Below, piece after piece: positions 46,801 through 58,216 of a stretch of DNA of 64,000 nucleotides (position 1 is its first letter; each line of letters begins with the position of its first letter). Made by a program: the position numbers and the translations under genes. The notes beneath the pieces were generated by a model. The model did not search any database. It was not told the origin of the DNA and saw only the letters and a program-made list of their open reading frames with translations. Source of the DNA: Ooceraea biroi (lineage: Eukaryota > Arthropoda > Insecta > Hymenoptera > Formicidae); NCBI RefSeq assembly GCF_003672135.1, contig NC_039515.1:11284001-11348000 (forward strand). The letters are read 5' to 3'.

Positions 46801-48159
46801 GAGCGGCTTGTTCGAGACGCAGGTCTTTGCTTACATGAAGACCTTCAGGTTCACGGGATCGCCGGCTCTGTATATCGAATGCGACGTTCGCATGTGCCAC
46901 GGAAGATGCCCGGTAACTGGATACTTACCCGCACTCTTGCTGCACGCTATTCGATCGATTTTAATCTACTTAGTTTTAATCTATTTAAGCATCACACTGA
47001 TTGAGTTGGATCCTAACTGCGCCAAGATTATTCGTCTTTAACGTATAATTTAGCTATTCATATTATTTTCATCTTTAACGTAAAAATTAGCTATTAATAT
47101 TATTCTCACACTCGCATCACACACGTGGGTAATTATTACTTGATATTTCTTCCCAAGCTTGTACCATGTAACTCTTCCTAATAGCTTCTTTCGTAAAATT
47201 AAAGAAATATATTTTTAGAGAGATTTGACAGATTAAGAAAAATAATGAATTTCTAAATAGATATTTTTACGTGACGCCATTTAGGAGGCTTCTGTACGCA
47301 AGTTAAAAAAAGGCTTGGTGCTCCAGTTTCTCAGGTATTTTTAACTTGAATGCATCACCTATCATTTCAGAGCCAACCTTGCCATTGGAGAAACGCGAAG
47401 AACGTGGTGAAACGATCGGTGTCGGAAATGATCGGTGGACCATCGACACCGGCAACCAGTTTGTCGGAGAACGTGAATCTCTTCCAGTCTCTTCGCGTTC
47501 TTCAGGAAGGTGAGGCGGACACGGAACTGTTCCAGAATTCCACCAGCACCTCTCGCAGCGGTAAAACGGATATTTATGTTAAAAACCACTTTACTGTTAG
47601 AACAATTATGACAAATCATATATCTATCATAGTCTCGTTCGGAGGGAAGTGCGCCACTTTTGCATGATGCAATACGGCAGCTGATCCAGCATAAAACTCA
47701 GGGCAATATAAACTTTCTCAAATTCTGAATTTTGTAAAATTATATTATTTATTTACTTAAAATAATTGTTTTAGTAAAAACATTAGATTTGTCATAGCAG
47801 TTATTGGACAAAATTAAAACGCAAATTGCTTCAAGGAATTAAGAACTCATGGAACTCAGTAGCAGTTATTTACTATTTTTATTTATAATAAAAAGCCACG
47901 TTGTATAATTATTACACAACTGTAGTTTTCACAATCGCAACAATTTTTTCTTTTCTTTACAGGATTTCGCGAATCTACGGCTGACAGAGTGTGCTTGAAA
48001 TCTTCGGTGGCTAGCACAGTAGTAGGGCTCGGCTGCGGCTTCTTCTGCATCATGGCCGGCACGATACTGGCCATGTGCTCGCGAATACGGCGACAAGCGC
48101 GGGAGAAGCTGCTGTCGGACAGCATAAGCTACATGACGCATAAAGGCCGAATCAACTAG
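31779..48159 (+). CDS. ZP-domain single-pass membrane protein gene (dusky/dusky-like/miniature type), 5' end incomplete
   Basis: Ten coding exons (31779-31824, 31903-32070, 36329-36548, 42542-42625, 43690-43823, 44152-44288, 44649-44803, 46671-46912, 47371-47560, 47963-48159) join in frame with AG/GT borders, giving 523 residues plus an unseen N-terminus. In order they encode a hydrophobic signal-like segment, an acidic Ser/Thr-rich stretch, a Leu/Gln-rich linker, a ZP module (about residues 150-399, with at least ten Cys), a K-R dibasic site (409-410), a transmembrane helix (about 474-497) and a 26-residue cytoplasmic tail. ZP proteins of this kind are secreted apically by epidermis, cut near the membrane and polymerise into apical matrix that shapes cuticle and hairs. 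Motifs such as CQDDYMKIRIGFNGSF and DVRMCHGRCPSQPCHW suggest the dusky-like group, from memory; the exact orthologue is unproven. Confidence 0.9.
31903..32070 (+). CDS. ZP gene exon: acidic extracellular N-terminus
   Basis: Exactly 56 codons, phase 0 at both ends, donor GTAAGT. The product (ATTHENTEADGNSEDSVIDD, then TTEDYWAGSGSGPDEDDTSH...) is rich in Asp/Glu/Ser/Thr, with one N-glycosylation-type NET site. The intron before it is only 78 bp, and the next is over 4 kb. Such acidic N-termini evolve fast, so family similarity here will be weak. Confidence 0.8.
32071..36328 (+). other. ZP gene intron with hairpin
   Basis: A 4.26-kb intron, GTAAGT to a CTGAAAG acceptor. It holds the inverted repeat at 32536-32784 and a short alternating CG run near 33463-33475. 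CpG-rich frames at 33459-33915 and 34895-35481 have no motif. Confidence 0.75.
32536..32784. repeat. Imperfect hairpin in ZP gene intron
   Basis: Arms beginning AAAACGGCCAATATTTATGT (left), with complement ending ACATAAATATTGGCCGTTTT (right), pair over about 100 bp with one roughly 18-base bulge on the left arm. A second small palindrome (AAGTAAGTATA / TATACTTACTT) sits in the loop. No clear target-site duplication is seen. It could be a MITE or a hairpin-RNA precursor. Confidence 0.75.
36329..36548 (+). CDS. ZP gene exon: linker before the ZP module
   Basis: Starts in phase 0 with VVYIGEGGTYVPVPSLKNRP and ends after the first base of a His codon (donor GTGAGT). It contains a Leu/Gln-rich segment (LQALQTLQGLQSLS) that could be a short amphipathic helix, then a charged stretch (DEDWRRHPETWDREHRRYRP). 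The open frame runs past the donor into intron sequence, but the phase match to the next exon supports splicing here. Confidence 0.88.
38046..39142. mobile_element. Long inverted-repeat element, CAGGGTGTCCC ends
   Basis: A 1097-bp element with 329-bp arms (38046-38374, 38814-39142) in which I saw no mismatch by eye. The ends start CAGGGTGTCCCATTTTATAT, with TATA on both outer sides (38042-38045, 39143-39146). The 440-bp centre holds a 41-bp tandem repeat and a degenerate copy of part of the arm. No transposase frame. Superfamily unknown to me; TA or TATA duplication is possible. It lies in the sense strand of the ZP gene intron, so pre-mRNA would contain a very long perfect hairpin. Confidence 0.85.
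38381..38470 (+). repeat. 41-bp tandem repeat in element centre
   Basis: AGCACCCCAATTGTAAGAGG starts at 38381 and 38422, with a truncated third unit (AGCACCCC) at 38463: two full units and a remnant, differing at one or two positions. Confidence 0.85.
41012..41085 (+). repeat. Direct duplicate (with 41440-41520)
   Basis: GGTTGTATCATCGG, a GTGTAACTATCT-like stretch and ATCCTCCATC occur in the same order here and at 41440-41520, preceded in both by GAGC/GACG-type DNA. About 430 bp apart and moderately diverged, it is probably an old local duplication or two members of a short repeat family. Confidence 0.65.
42542..42625 (+). CDS. ZP gene exon: start of ZP module
   Basis: Acceptor TTTGTTTTGCAG, donor GTAAAA, phase 1 to 1. 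It encodes (H)IEAECQDDYMKIRIGFNGSF, then AGLLYSA. The Cys is the first conserved ZP-N cysteine, and the following beta-strand pattern is typical of the ZP-N subdomain. Confidence 0.92.
43690..43823 (+). CDS. ZP gene exon: ZP-N subdomain
   Basis: Acceptor TTTTAATTGCAG, donor GTACGTA, phase 1 to 0. It encodes GYSYDPDCMYVNGTGRDYYE, then FYIQLNRCGTLGENTHHQDS..., including two conserved cysteines and an NGT glycosylation sequon. Confidence 0.93.
44152..44288 (+). CDS. ZP gene exon: end of ZP-N and linker
   Basis: Acceptor TGTGTTCTTGCAG, donor GTAAGT, phase 0 to 2. It encodes KNLMWNTVTVQYNPLIEEEF, then DEHFKVTCEYGYDFWKTVTF. It contains one conserved Cys and the aromatic EYGYDFW segment typical of insect ZP proteins. 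Confidence 0.93.
44649..44803 (+). CDS. ZP gene exon: start of ZP-C
   Basis: Acceptor CACCTTCTTCCAG, donor GTAAGC, phase 2 to 1. It encodes VATGNPVVFTLQPPECYMEI, then RYGYGTTGTRVAGPVRVGDP and LTLIIYMRSKY. The VxVGDPLTL pattern marks the beginning of the ZP-C subdomain. Confidence 0.93.
44804..46670 (+). other. ZP gene intron with TTAA-flanked element
   Basis: A 1.87-kb intron containing the inverted-repeat element at 45156-45882. The frame at 46108-46356 has no motif and is not supported. Confidence 0.75.
45156..45882. mobile_element. TTAA-flanked inverted-repeat MITE
   Basis: TTAA occurs at both edges (45156-45159, 45879-45882). Inside are ends GGGGGGAGCCTGCTTTAGA and its complement, and arms of about 300 bp (to 45456, and from 45591) separated by a 134-bp loop. 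The arms show several mismatches. A TTAA target duplication suits piggyBac or Sola3-type elements; no transposase is present. Intronic within the ZP gene. Confidence 0.75.
46671..46912 (+). CDS. ZP gene exon: ZP-C subdomain
   Basis: Acceptor TTTCTTGTTGCAG, donor GTAACT, phase 1 to 0. It encodes DGFDIVVNDCYAHNGGNKRI through LIDQYGCPVDDKLISRFRGS to ALYIECDVRMCHGRCP. Five cysteines are in the ZP-C pattern (C, C, C, CxxxxC-like), the most conserved part of the module. Confidence 0.94.
47371..47560 (+). CDS. ZP gene exon: end of ZP module and cleavage region
   Basis: Acceptor ATCATTTCAG, donor GTAAAA, phase 0 to 1. SQPCHWRNAKNVVKRSVSEM gives the last ZP cysteine and then K-R-S, a plausible proprotein-convertase site. 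A Ser/Thr/Asn-rich stalk with two N-x-S/T sequons follows. The open frame reads beyond the donor, but the TM exon fits only through this donor phase. Confidence 0.9.
47963..48159 (+). CDS. ZP gene last exon: transmembrane helix and tail
   Basis: Acceptor TTCTTTACAG. It encodes a short juxtamembrane stretch (with Cys), then the hydrophobic VASTVVGLGCGFFCIMAGTI and LAMC, then the basic SRIRRQAREK, and ends THKGRIN before TAG (48157-48159). The positive residues after the helix predict a cytoplasmic C-terminus (type I topology). Confidence 0.92.
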
Positions 48160-51100
48160 AGGCAGCGTGGAAGCTTACTTCTTCCCTCATCTCTTCTCTT
48201 CCCGATCGATTGCGATCTCGCGTCTTTCGCGCGGAGTTGCCAAGAAAATGCTCCGCTGATAACAACGAGAACGCATACTCCCTGTTGTTAAGGTAGAAAT
48301 CGGTCGATATACGAATGACTGAGCTATACTGATAAGCTAGATCGGCAGCCGATAGAAACAACGATGCAGGTGCGGCGATGATTTTTATTCATTTTGAGAA
48401 AATTTATTTTTGTCTTCTGTAAACTAAATGAGAACGTCAAATTTCGCGGTGCACTATTTTCGAAGAGTTCGCGTGCTATTGTGCTAATTTGTTAAGAGAT
48501 GAGCGTCGAATTGACGCGGTGCAAAGTGCCTTACGTACATCACGATAGCCGCCGGTAATTCAGGAATTCCGTGAATATGACAGGAATCTTCCCATCGACC
48601 TGTGCGCGCGAATGCTTCTTTATATAAATGATACTCGCTGCTATACTCTCTCGCTTCTCTTACTTACCGAAACGTTCACCGATACTCATTCGTTAATTGA
48701 TGTATATGTCGCGAGTGAGATATCTGTAGCGCGTTATCGATCGTCGATAAATAGACGTAGAGGGTTATCGACATTGCCACGATCTCGGTGCCGAATGTGC
48801 GATCGGTGAAATAAGACTTTGAGCGCTACCGCGTCGATCGATAACTTAATGCAACGATCGGCATGGGATTTCTTCTTTTTTTTTATTGCTTATTTCGATC
48901 TCGCAAGCGGCACAGTTTGAGATCAAATCGAACGTAACGACGTCAATAACGACGCTTAATTGCCGCTGATAAGGATTCAGTACTTACATGTCTATCTATA
49001 GCATTGCTCGCCATATTCAGGAACGTAAAAATTGAAATCTTTTATAATAAATTTCGGAATTAATTGTGTCACAGTAAAAGTCAATGATTTAATGATATAA
49101 TTGACATTAATCATTTAATAATACAATTGACAGAGAAATATAATACAATAAATTAAAATATAACACATAAATGTTCGAAGTATATAAATAATACAGATAA
49201 TGGACGAGTCATGAAAAATTTATAAAATTTATAAAATAGAAAGACTGTTTTATATATCAAAATATACATATAAGAATATTTATGAAGTTAAAGTCTCCAA
49301 CAAGATTGAAAGATATATACTGTCCTCGAGACAGAGATTCGGGAACGAAAATTAGACCATTCGTTCAATTAGCTCTCTATTTGAATCTCGTCGTTCCTGA
49401 ATGTTCGCGAATAATGTGTATTAAGGTTTAATTGAATATCATTATATAACAAACGAATATACTTAGGTTTATTACTTACATGTACTCGATATATACATAG
49501 CATCGGAAGTGCGAACCCTATAATACAATGGAAAAGAAAGGAACAAGAAAATTACACGGAACGCGCACCGGGTGTACGGCCAGCGAGGATTAAATAATAT
49601 TTTACGAGACCACCCCGTATATGAATGGGGGCGAGCCAAAGAGTCGTAGCTCAGTTCTCGTCTTGATATTTATTCCGAAATTCGCCGACCTCGCGCGATC
49701 TTTCGCCACCGTGTGAAATATTAATTTCCCCTCCTGGTTGTTCCCCTCACACACACACACACACACGCACGCACGCACGCACGCGCGCGCGCGCGCACAC
49801 ACACACACATGTTCGTATAATAATTTAACAATTACGGCATCTCCGTTTTTCATCGCTCCATATCGATCCCGATCCGTGTGCCTCTCCCTTCCGTCCTTCG
49901 AGCGTCAAGCCGAGCATCAGGCCCAACCGCTCGATTAATTATCTGTAAATATAGCGTTGTATCATGACTCATATGATATTTATGATTAAGCTCGAGTGTA
50001 TCAAGGTTTCCAATAAAAATACAATAGAATAGAATAGGACAATAAGATTGTAACGTATCCTATCTCTGATATTTGTATCTCACGTTCTTTTATAATTTCT
50101 TATTATTTTATTATAATGGCGAGATGACTTTGTGAAATTAATGACTATGTTAAAAACGACCCTGCGCTAATTTACATCTCAACTTGGTTTTATACACATA
50201 TTTTATATATATATATATTCATGATATATTATACAACTTAATATATGAAGAACATTATACGTGTTCTTTCCACTGTATACGTTTATTTCATGTATTTCGT
50301 GCACTCGCGGGAGATCCGAAAATCAACGTGAAGGAGCGAGGCTCTACCTGATCCGATGTTGAAAAATTCGGGATATTACGGGGCACAATGGTCACGGAAC
50401 GGAACAAATCGTGTTTCTCAAACAGCGCATTCATCTTGGACGGGACGGATCCGACCAAAAACCACCGGGCGATCGCCGCAAATGGGATGCCCGCGGTGAA
50501 AAGTGAAAACTCCACGCAATATCTCAACTGCAGAACGAACGGCGACCGTCATTTATCGCGCTCGATCCCTCGATAACGAAAGAAAAACGCGGCAATCGTC
50601 GACCGGCTCCCGATGCAACCGACCAAGGAGAAACAGTATTCGAGAACGGCTTCCGCTTTAATTATTTATAACAGATGCTGGTGATGGATGGTCGGGTATT
50701 AACGTGTGAATTTAGGGCACTCATCGTGCAAGATTGAGGACCCGCGATATCGGTTGACAGAAGAGAAGGATCGACATAATACACGAGCAATGATGATTCT
50801 GAGATGTGATACGGGTGGAAGATCTCGAGGCAGCGGAATAAATTATACAACATATTTCAATAAATAACGTTTACTTTCATTTTCTTTTTATGAGATCTTT
50901 ACGTACATATTAAATAAACTTAATCATTAGCTAACTTTTATTAATTATTATAATGATTATAATGAGATATACTCGATGAAGGTACTGTAGTTGTATAATA
51001 CGCGACATAAAGTATACTCGGTAGAATCTATGTCACCGAACGTTGCTGAAACAACGATGCAGAAGAGACAATGGACGTTATGACACCGCGCGAATTTCGA

Positions 51101-51808
51101 TGTCTCTTGATTCTTTCTGAAAGAGAGGCGTTACCACTGTTGATCTTGTGGCGCAGCAAAAGGGCAATCAGCTGCAGTAACGAACTGTCTCGCCCGCCTA
51201 CCATGCGGTAATTAATCAAGCCACAATAAATTAATTGCCGCTCCGGCAGGAATTAATTGCCATCCAGGCAATAATTATGGCTAACGCAGAAATAATTATC
51301 GTGCACCTCGGCAGAGCGTTGATCCTCGCCCGACGATAATCCGCTCGTAATTCGATACACAGGTATATCACGATCGATCGTACTTTGTACGAGGACCCTT
51401 GTGAATCCAATTTAATTTCAACAACGCGATAAATAAATCACTCGAAGACTTTGTGACGACGTCCGGATAGAATTGACATTTCTCTGTGAAAAAAACAGGG
51501 ACGTATAAATTGTGTATCATAAATTATGCGTTGAATTATAATCTGCTACCATCGCGTTGGTGACCACAGAAAAGTACAATATTTTTATAATGTTTTTTTA
51601 ATTGCAACGTGAAAATAAAAAAAACGAAAATTAAGATAAAAAGATAATTATTATTAATTTCGCTGTATCCAGTTTTATCATCACACGCAATTTCTGCTTA
51701 GGAAGCAAATGCAAACGGAAACCGATGTTTCCCAGGAATTCATCATTCGCTCGGAGAGATGCATACGTGCATGCGCGAACATGCAAGAACGAGAGGAGAG
51801 GAAATAGG

Positions 51809-51848
<40 letters not shown>

Positions 51849-54800
51849 AGATAGACAGGGAGCTAGAAAGAAACAGAGAACGAAAATCGAGAGACAGGTA
51901 GGACCGCGCGGAGGGGAAGGGGCGGAGGGCGGATATCAAAATGAAATCTCACAGGCTAATAAATACTCGGTTATCGCGGGTAATCGAGTTATCGCGCGAT
52001 ACGGAGCCCGGAGGGCGGAGTTTACCGGGTACGAACCACCAACACACCCTTGATCCGCGCCGCGCGCGCACTGCGCACGCTGCGGGGCCCGGTATCCCCT
52101 TACTTTAACCATGTGCCACCGTGTGTATCCCCCCGCGTGATATCCCGACACCATGCGCCTTGTATATACACACCCAATAAAGTAGAGGTGTGGACTGCCG
52201 AGATAGCGCCCGGCGGAAGTTACGTTCGGCTGCGATCGTTCTCCCGGGCCACGTCGTACCCAGTTTCTCGGATTATCTTGAAGCGGGTTCAGTTCCGAGT
52301 CAAGAGACCGGTGATGTATGACCGCGCGGCTGTAAATTGACGCGCCTCCCCATGTAAATGGCGATCAAACGAAATCCCCGTAAAATGAAGCAGATCGGAC
52401 GGTCAGATGATTTTTTTTCCTGCTCCTTAACGAGTAATCGGCCGAGAGATTTTCACTTTGAATGCCACACGGGAAAAAAAGAATATGAGAGAATATATTA
52501 TTGATTATCTCCGATGAAAGGAAAGGATAAGTGCGCGCGGCGATGAGACGTCTCCTCTCCTCTCTGGATTCTTCAAGGAACATAATTATTTTACTTGAAA
52601 CTTCTTATTATTTATTATTGACTGTAGCAGTGCACATTGAACGATTCAATGGCGGCCTACTTAGCAGTCCTGTGTGCTTGCTATTTGAGCTCGGAGCCCG
52701 GCAAAAATGTCAGACTATCAGCCGCGAGCAATATCCCGCTATCTTCTATCTGAAAGAAACGCTTCACCTTTGCTAGACAATGCGATTGATTAAATGATAT
52801 CGCTTCCAATCGAATCGCTTCGTTGACCGTAGCTGCCTGTTTCTCGTTGCGGGTCATAAATAAGATTGTCGGCCGTTCGCCAGACACCGCACAGATACTC
52901 CACCGTCAGATAAGTCTGATAGATGCACCTCGGTGATTTCCTTCGCCGGTATAACTCCCGGGCCTTCTCGCGTGATCCCACGAAATTTAGCGCCCGCGGC
53001 GCGGTGCGTTATTACGAACCGGGGCGATTTGCAACACCGCCTCATTTAACTGCGAATGACGATTCCGCCGGGCGATCCCTTCCGGACTTTTCTTAATAAC
53101 GCACGACGCGCAGATTCCAAAGCGAATCTGATAAAGTCTCCATTGTCGATCTCCCGCCGTAATTCATTTGCTAGCACGGTCCCGCGACGGCCAATAATGT
53201 TCGTTATTATTGCGATGCGGCGCGACTCTGTGTATCCGCCTTATCAAACGACGGGCAATTTGTCCATCTCGCGGTTCTATCTAAACGTCCAATTAATAAT
53301 AATTTAATTACATTATGCCGTCCCCTCCCCCCCCCCCGCCCCGCCAACTTTCCCGGAGCTCGACTGTCAGCCGAGTCGAATTAATGATTTGTAAGATTTA
53401 ATTCGCCATAATTTATGTGCGAAGGGAAACTAATTAAGGAAGAATTCTATCTGTGGATCAGCAAAGCGCGCCTCAATTAATTGCATAAGCAGCAAATCTC
53501 TCATTACTTTGTTATTTATATGAATTTAATCGCGTCGAAGAAGGTAACACGTTCAGACGTGGAAAGGATCGTGAATTCTCTCTGAAGTGTAAATAGGTAC
53601 GCTGATGTACCATTACCGTTCAATTGAAAAGCGTATTAAACATTGTAAGATGTAATGAAAGGTAAGGGGAAAGAGAAACGGTTTGAAAAACAACTGATAG
53701 TATAGTATCCTTTCCTGTTTCTCGCAGCAGGCCGCTTATCAGACTCAAATTGGCGCCTTCTTTGCCATGCTAATGCCGCCGAGTAGCCCGATACTCGAGA
53801 AATCGATACGTACGCACGGTAACAGGGACGCAGTCTGCCGTTCGAACCGCTCAATGTCTTTCCAACTACTTGATTCAGTCCAAGCGATAAAAAAAAGACG
53901 TTGAAATAATCATAGATATGATCTTTCTAAATCCGTACAGAAGAAATCCGACGAAGTTGTTTTATTAAAAATTTCGGTCACGTTATTCGCTTTTGAGATT
54001 GTTGCACCCAAGTGAATATATAGGAATACCGTAAATCAAAGTAAGCGGAAAATTATGAGACGTTCTATGGCTAAGTTAATCTTAGTTTACCACATATTAT
54101 GCGTTTCACACAGACACGTCGTATATCATATTAAGGACAGTTTCTCAGCCTTAATATGCATCGCCAATTACGCGGAGCATAAATTATGGTTTCATTAAGC
54201 GGATCTGTATCTATACGAAATGCAAATAATACGCCTGCCACAATTAAAATAAAACTTGAGCTCGCGATAAAAATCGGCGGCGCGGAATTAGTCAACTAGG
54301 GCGTTAAGGTGCAAATTATGCAAATTGAACCGTTCTTGTGAAGGATGTGCTTACGTGTTACGCGATGCTGGACTGCACCGTTGCGGCAAGTATAATTCCT
54401 TATAATTATAGGAATAAAAATTCCGCACTTGTCAATTAATTAATATATTTTCATAAGATAGAATCGCCTCGTTATCGGAGTACCGTAATGTTGGGAAATG
54501 ATTTTTGTTCTTGCAATAAATACACGATGGTTTACTAATTCTCGCCATGAATTGTTGCTTACTGCAAGATTATTATTATTTACTATTCCAATTTTCAATT
54601 AAAAAATTGTCGTTTAGTGACCATTTTACTTCCAACCAAGCAGTCGTAATTTTATAAAATTTTATATCGACAACACTAATATCTCAGTAAAAGAAGCAGA
54701 AATATTAAATTCAAATAAGAGTCGATAAATTTCTACCGTGTCGATCGACCCTCCTCGGCACAGTGAGTCCGCTCCTGGGAAGGGTGCATCAGCTCGTTCC

Positions 54801-57800
54801 ACGAAAGCGAGTTGCATCCTCCCGACGAATGAGAGCAGCCGCTTACGAATTAGCGAGCGCAGCGAGTCCCGGCTAACTTACAGGGTGTATCTAAGCGGAG
54901 GCCTTAGGGATACTAACGAGCGCGTGGACGCTCGTTAAGGCGAGAATGCAGGGTAGCCCGCGTTAACGAAATTTACGAAGCCAACCGCCAGTAACGAGTT
55001 CGAGGCTGGAGTACATGTTGCAAGCGAGAGGATATCGCCGAGGCCGCTCGATCCTGCGATCGCGGCTGTTAACCGGCGCGATCCTCTTTTTTCCCCCCGT
55101 CATTACATGTTCTATACACCGCGATAAAGCTACATGTTTCGCGGTTCTTTCTCTTTTTTTTTAGTCTTGCTCGCGAATATCCTTCCCCGTCAATTTCATC
55201 GAAATTACGACGCGGTCTCTCAATCTTCGCTCAACGATGATACGTTTTTAACTGGTCGTACGTCCCCCGAGAAAGCGAAGACGGAAAAAATGAAATATTG
55301 CCGTGAAAGGGGTGGAATGAGAACAAAGTGGACACGCAAATACCGTGGTGTACATCACGCGTTGTACATGCGCGAAATAATTCGCGCAGAGAGAGAGAGA
55401 GAGAGAGAGAAGTTTATCTGGAATATTGAATTGGAAAACTAAGCAAGGCAAACACGTCTCCCTTGTTCTGTAACGAGAATAATTGCAATTTCATTTTAAT
55501 AATTAACACAAATGGCCGGGATAATATATTGAGAACAAATGATTGAATGGAGAGGGTTTAGTCAAGACCACCCTCTTCTCATTCGTTTCTCGATAAACGT
55601 CGAGTTGGCAATAAAATTTATGAGGTGTCAACGCGCCGCCGACAATACGTATTATCACGGGTCTTTTTAATGCCGGTAGATTTTTATTTAAGCGCTGCTC
55701 GAGGGGTGCATGAAAACGCACAGCTGCGAATGGTAGTGTTGCCGAGGTAGTGGAATCAAAATTTCTTAGAGGATGTGTTATAGAATCTGCCGAAATGCGT
55801 AGAAAGGCAAAAAAAAGCATCCCAAAGACGCCTGTCTAAAGGCCACAAGCGATTTTCATCGAGCAAGATGATTTATACGAACCGATCTTACTCGTACAGC
55901 GTGTATTTACCATAACAACAAGTACCCTTCGACGTAAGCAGAAAATCTGCAAGATTGGAATTTATAATCTCATGGCTTTTTACTTTCAGTACATCCTTAT
56001 TCGCATAAAGATCGACTTATAATGAGCTTCAACGATCGCCTCGGGATAATGTTGACGCGCGTCCGTGCTGCTTACTTAGCCGGGCGAAAAATGAATACAT
56101 GATTCACGAGCAGTATGCACGCCACTCCTTCCCGAAGGAGAGAATAGGCATCCCAGGGAATCGATAGTCGAGTAATTCTATCGCTGCTTAGATGATTCGC
56201 GGTCTCTATCTACTTTGCATGCCTGTGTCACGCGAGTTGTACTCTTGACTTCTTTTCTAGGCCTTTTTTCGATAATCACGAAGACGGGGGATGTAATTAT
56301 AGATACGATCAAACTGGAGTAGTTTCGATATTGCCTTTAAGTAAAAATATCCGGCTACCACATTTTTATTTTACATTCAATAGATGTTTGGTAAAGAATT
56401 AATAAGGGATAGTGTGCGTGCCGAGAAAGATGCAGATGCAAACCGAAAGAAGAGATCAGTAAAGTTGGAGCAAATTTAACAGGACTGAAGATATATGGGT
56501 TTACTCATTTAATCAAAAGAGATGCAACGAGGCTATCCGAGTTACCTGACGCTAAGCATTAGGTCACTTATGAACAGATAGAAGAATTAGAAAGAGCACA
56601 CGGAACGTAGAAACAGACGGAATGGAACAAATAACGAGAGGAGCAAGCCGAGCGAGCCGAGCGTACAGGTCCAGCGGTGGTGGAAATAAAAGCGAGACAG
56701 ACAGACACGGAGGGGGCAACAAAACGAGCCCCGACGGGAACGGAGTAGCGTGGACCGCGTGCTGGATCACCCATGGGCAGATACAGGACTCTCGGAAGAA
56801 ACACGGAATACGTGCGCCGGAACACGCGGAATAAAGTCCATGCACAAGAGAAAGAGAGAGAGGGAGGCGACTGCAACTGCTCCAATGGACTCCGCAGTTG
56901 GCGATGTCAAAGCGGGAGGGGGTTCAGTCGTGCGAGGCTGGAACAACAGAGTGGGATAGCCTCCGTGTCGGAGCTGGATGGCAGGGGGGGGGGTGTGCGC
57001 GTCGCAAAGTAAAGGAGTGGTGGGAGCTGCCTATCAGACGAGTGCCTGAAACGTCGGCCGGTCGGAGTGGGGATCGATGGAGGCGGTCCAATGCGGCGAG
57101 TACGTACGTCAGCCGCCAGATGTCGAGCGATCACATCCCCTCACTCGCGTCCTCATCCCTTCAGAGTCACTTGATGGGCGTGCACGTTTATTGATACACG
57201 CCCAGAAACGCCCATCGCTGGCCCACCCGCCGCTTCCTCGCCGCAGACGTTTCGCGGCAAGCAACTGGACAACCAGGCCCGGTCCGGTTTCACGGCGTCG
57301 CACTACGGCTCCGTCGAAACCCGCGTCTACCAGCGCCGCGAAGGACTGCTTCACGTTTCCATCGGTTTCCACTCTGGGGCGACTCCGACCTTCTTATCTA
57401 CGTCGCGGCCGTTATTTCCGTGCCGGTTGTGGACCGACTAGTATGGTGGAGGCGCGTCCGGTACACCGCCGTCGCGTTCAGGACGTCGTTGATCTTCGTA
57501 CGGCTCTCAAGAGGCGTCCAACCGGTTCAAGATCCAACAGCATGTGAGAGTGCTTCGTGTTGGGACAGTATGACGAGGACTTGGCGTTCCGTACACTTTG
57601 TACGCGACAACGGAACATTTTCAAACAAAGTCTGGGACTACTTATAGAAGATTGTTTGTTTCGCAGATGAGTATATCAGATCTGCTCAAAGTAGTTTGTG
57701 GTGCAACACTGTCAAAAAGCCTATGGACAAGGACAAACCGAAGATGAAAGTGGGATGGAGTATAGATATTACTTGTGAGCGGTCCGCAAGACCGCCCGTC

Positions 57801-58126
57801 GGAATGAAGTCGAGTGAGATTACAGTTTAGTCAATTAAGCAACTCGCGAGAGGTTAAAGTGGTCGTCGGAAGTGAGATACCACGGAAAAAATTGATTGAG
57901 CCACAGGCTTGTCCTGGATCGTTACGTTACAGGCTCGCTACTTAATCATGTACGTAAAGAAGAAATAAGGAAGTTCTAATAAGTGATTAACCTACAAATC
58001 TGAAGATGACATCATTCATCACTACTGACGGAATGTTTCCGTAAGATAAATCGTGTAAAATGACATTAGATATAAAGAAAAGGTCACAGTAGGTTTAAGA
58101 AGACTCACTAGGGAGAGGAAGACATC
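48160..58126. other. Intergenic region with microsatellites; 3' UTR of ZP gene at its start
   Basis: No coding exon is supported. It should begin with the ZP gene 3' UTR, whose poly(A) site I could not fix; an AATAAA lies near 50011-50017. Simple repeats: CA/CG mixed array about 49747-49809, GA array 51811-51847, C-rich tract about 53321-53346, GA array about 55388-55411. The CpG-rich zone 56600-57560 next to the engrailed-type gene may contain its promoter and 5' UTR exon, but no TATA or initiator could be assigned. Confidence 0.45.
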
Positions 58127-58159
58127 ATGGAAACACAGTCTACAAAAGTTCCATTGTGA
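58127..58159 (+). promoter_or_regulatory. Possible upstream open reading frame in engrailed-type leader
   Basis: ATG at 58127-58129 and in-frame TGA at 58157-58159 would encode ten residues, ending 57 bases before the main ATG. If this DNA is part of the mature leader it could lower translation of the main frame. That it is leader sequence is inference; a splice event near 58194 (GAGGTAGGT) is also possible. Confidence 0.35.
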
Positions 58160-58216
58160 TCGCATTGAGAAAACTCAATTTATCACTGTGCGAGGTAGGT
58201 GTTTTCTGAGAAAAAG

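Noticed and set aside
56564..57547. Frames near the expected engrailed promoter, up to 156 codons
   Set aside because: Both strands carry competing frames, without domains; more likely promoter or leader DNA than coding exons.
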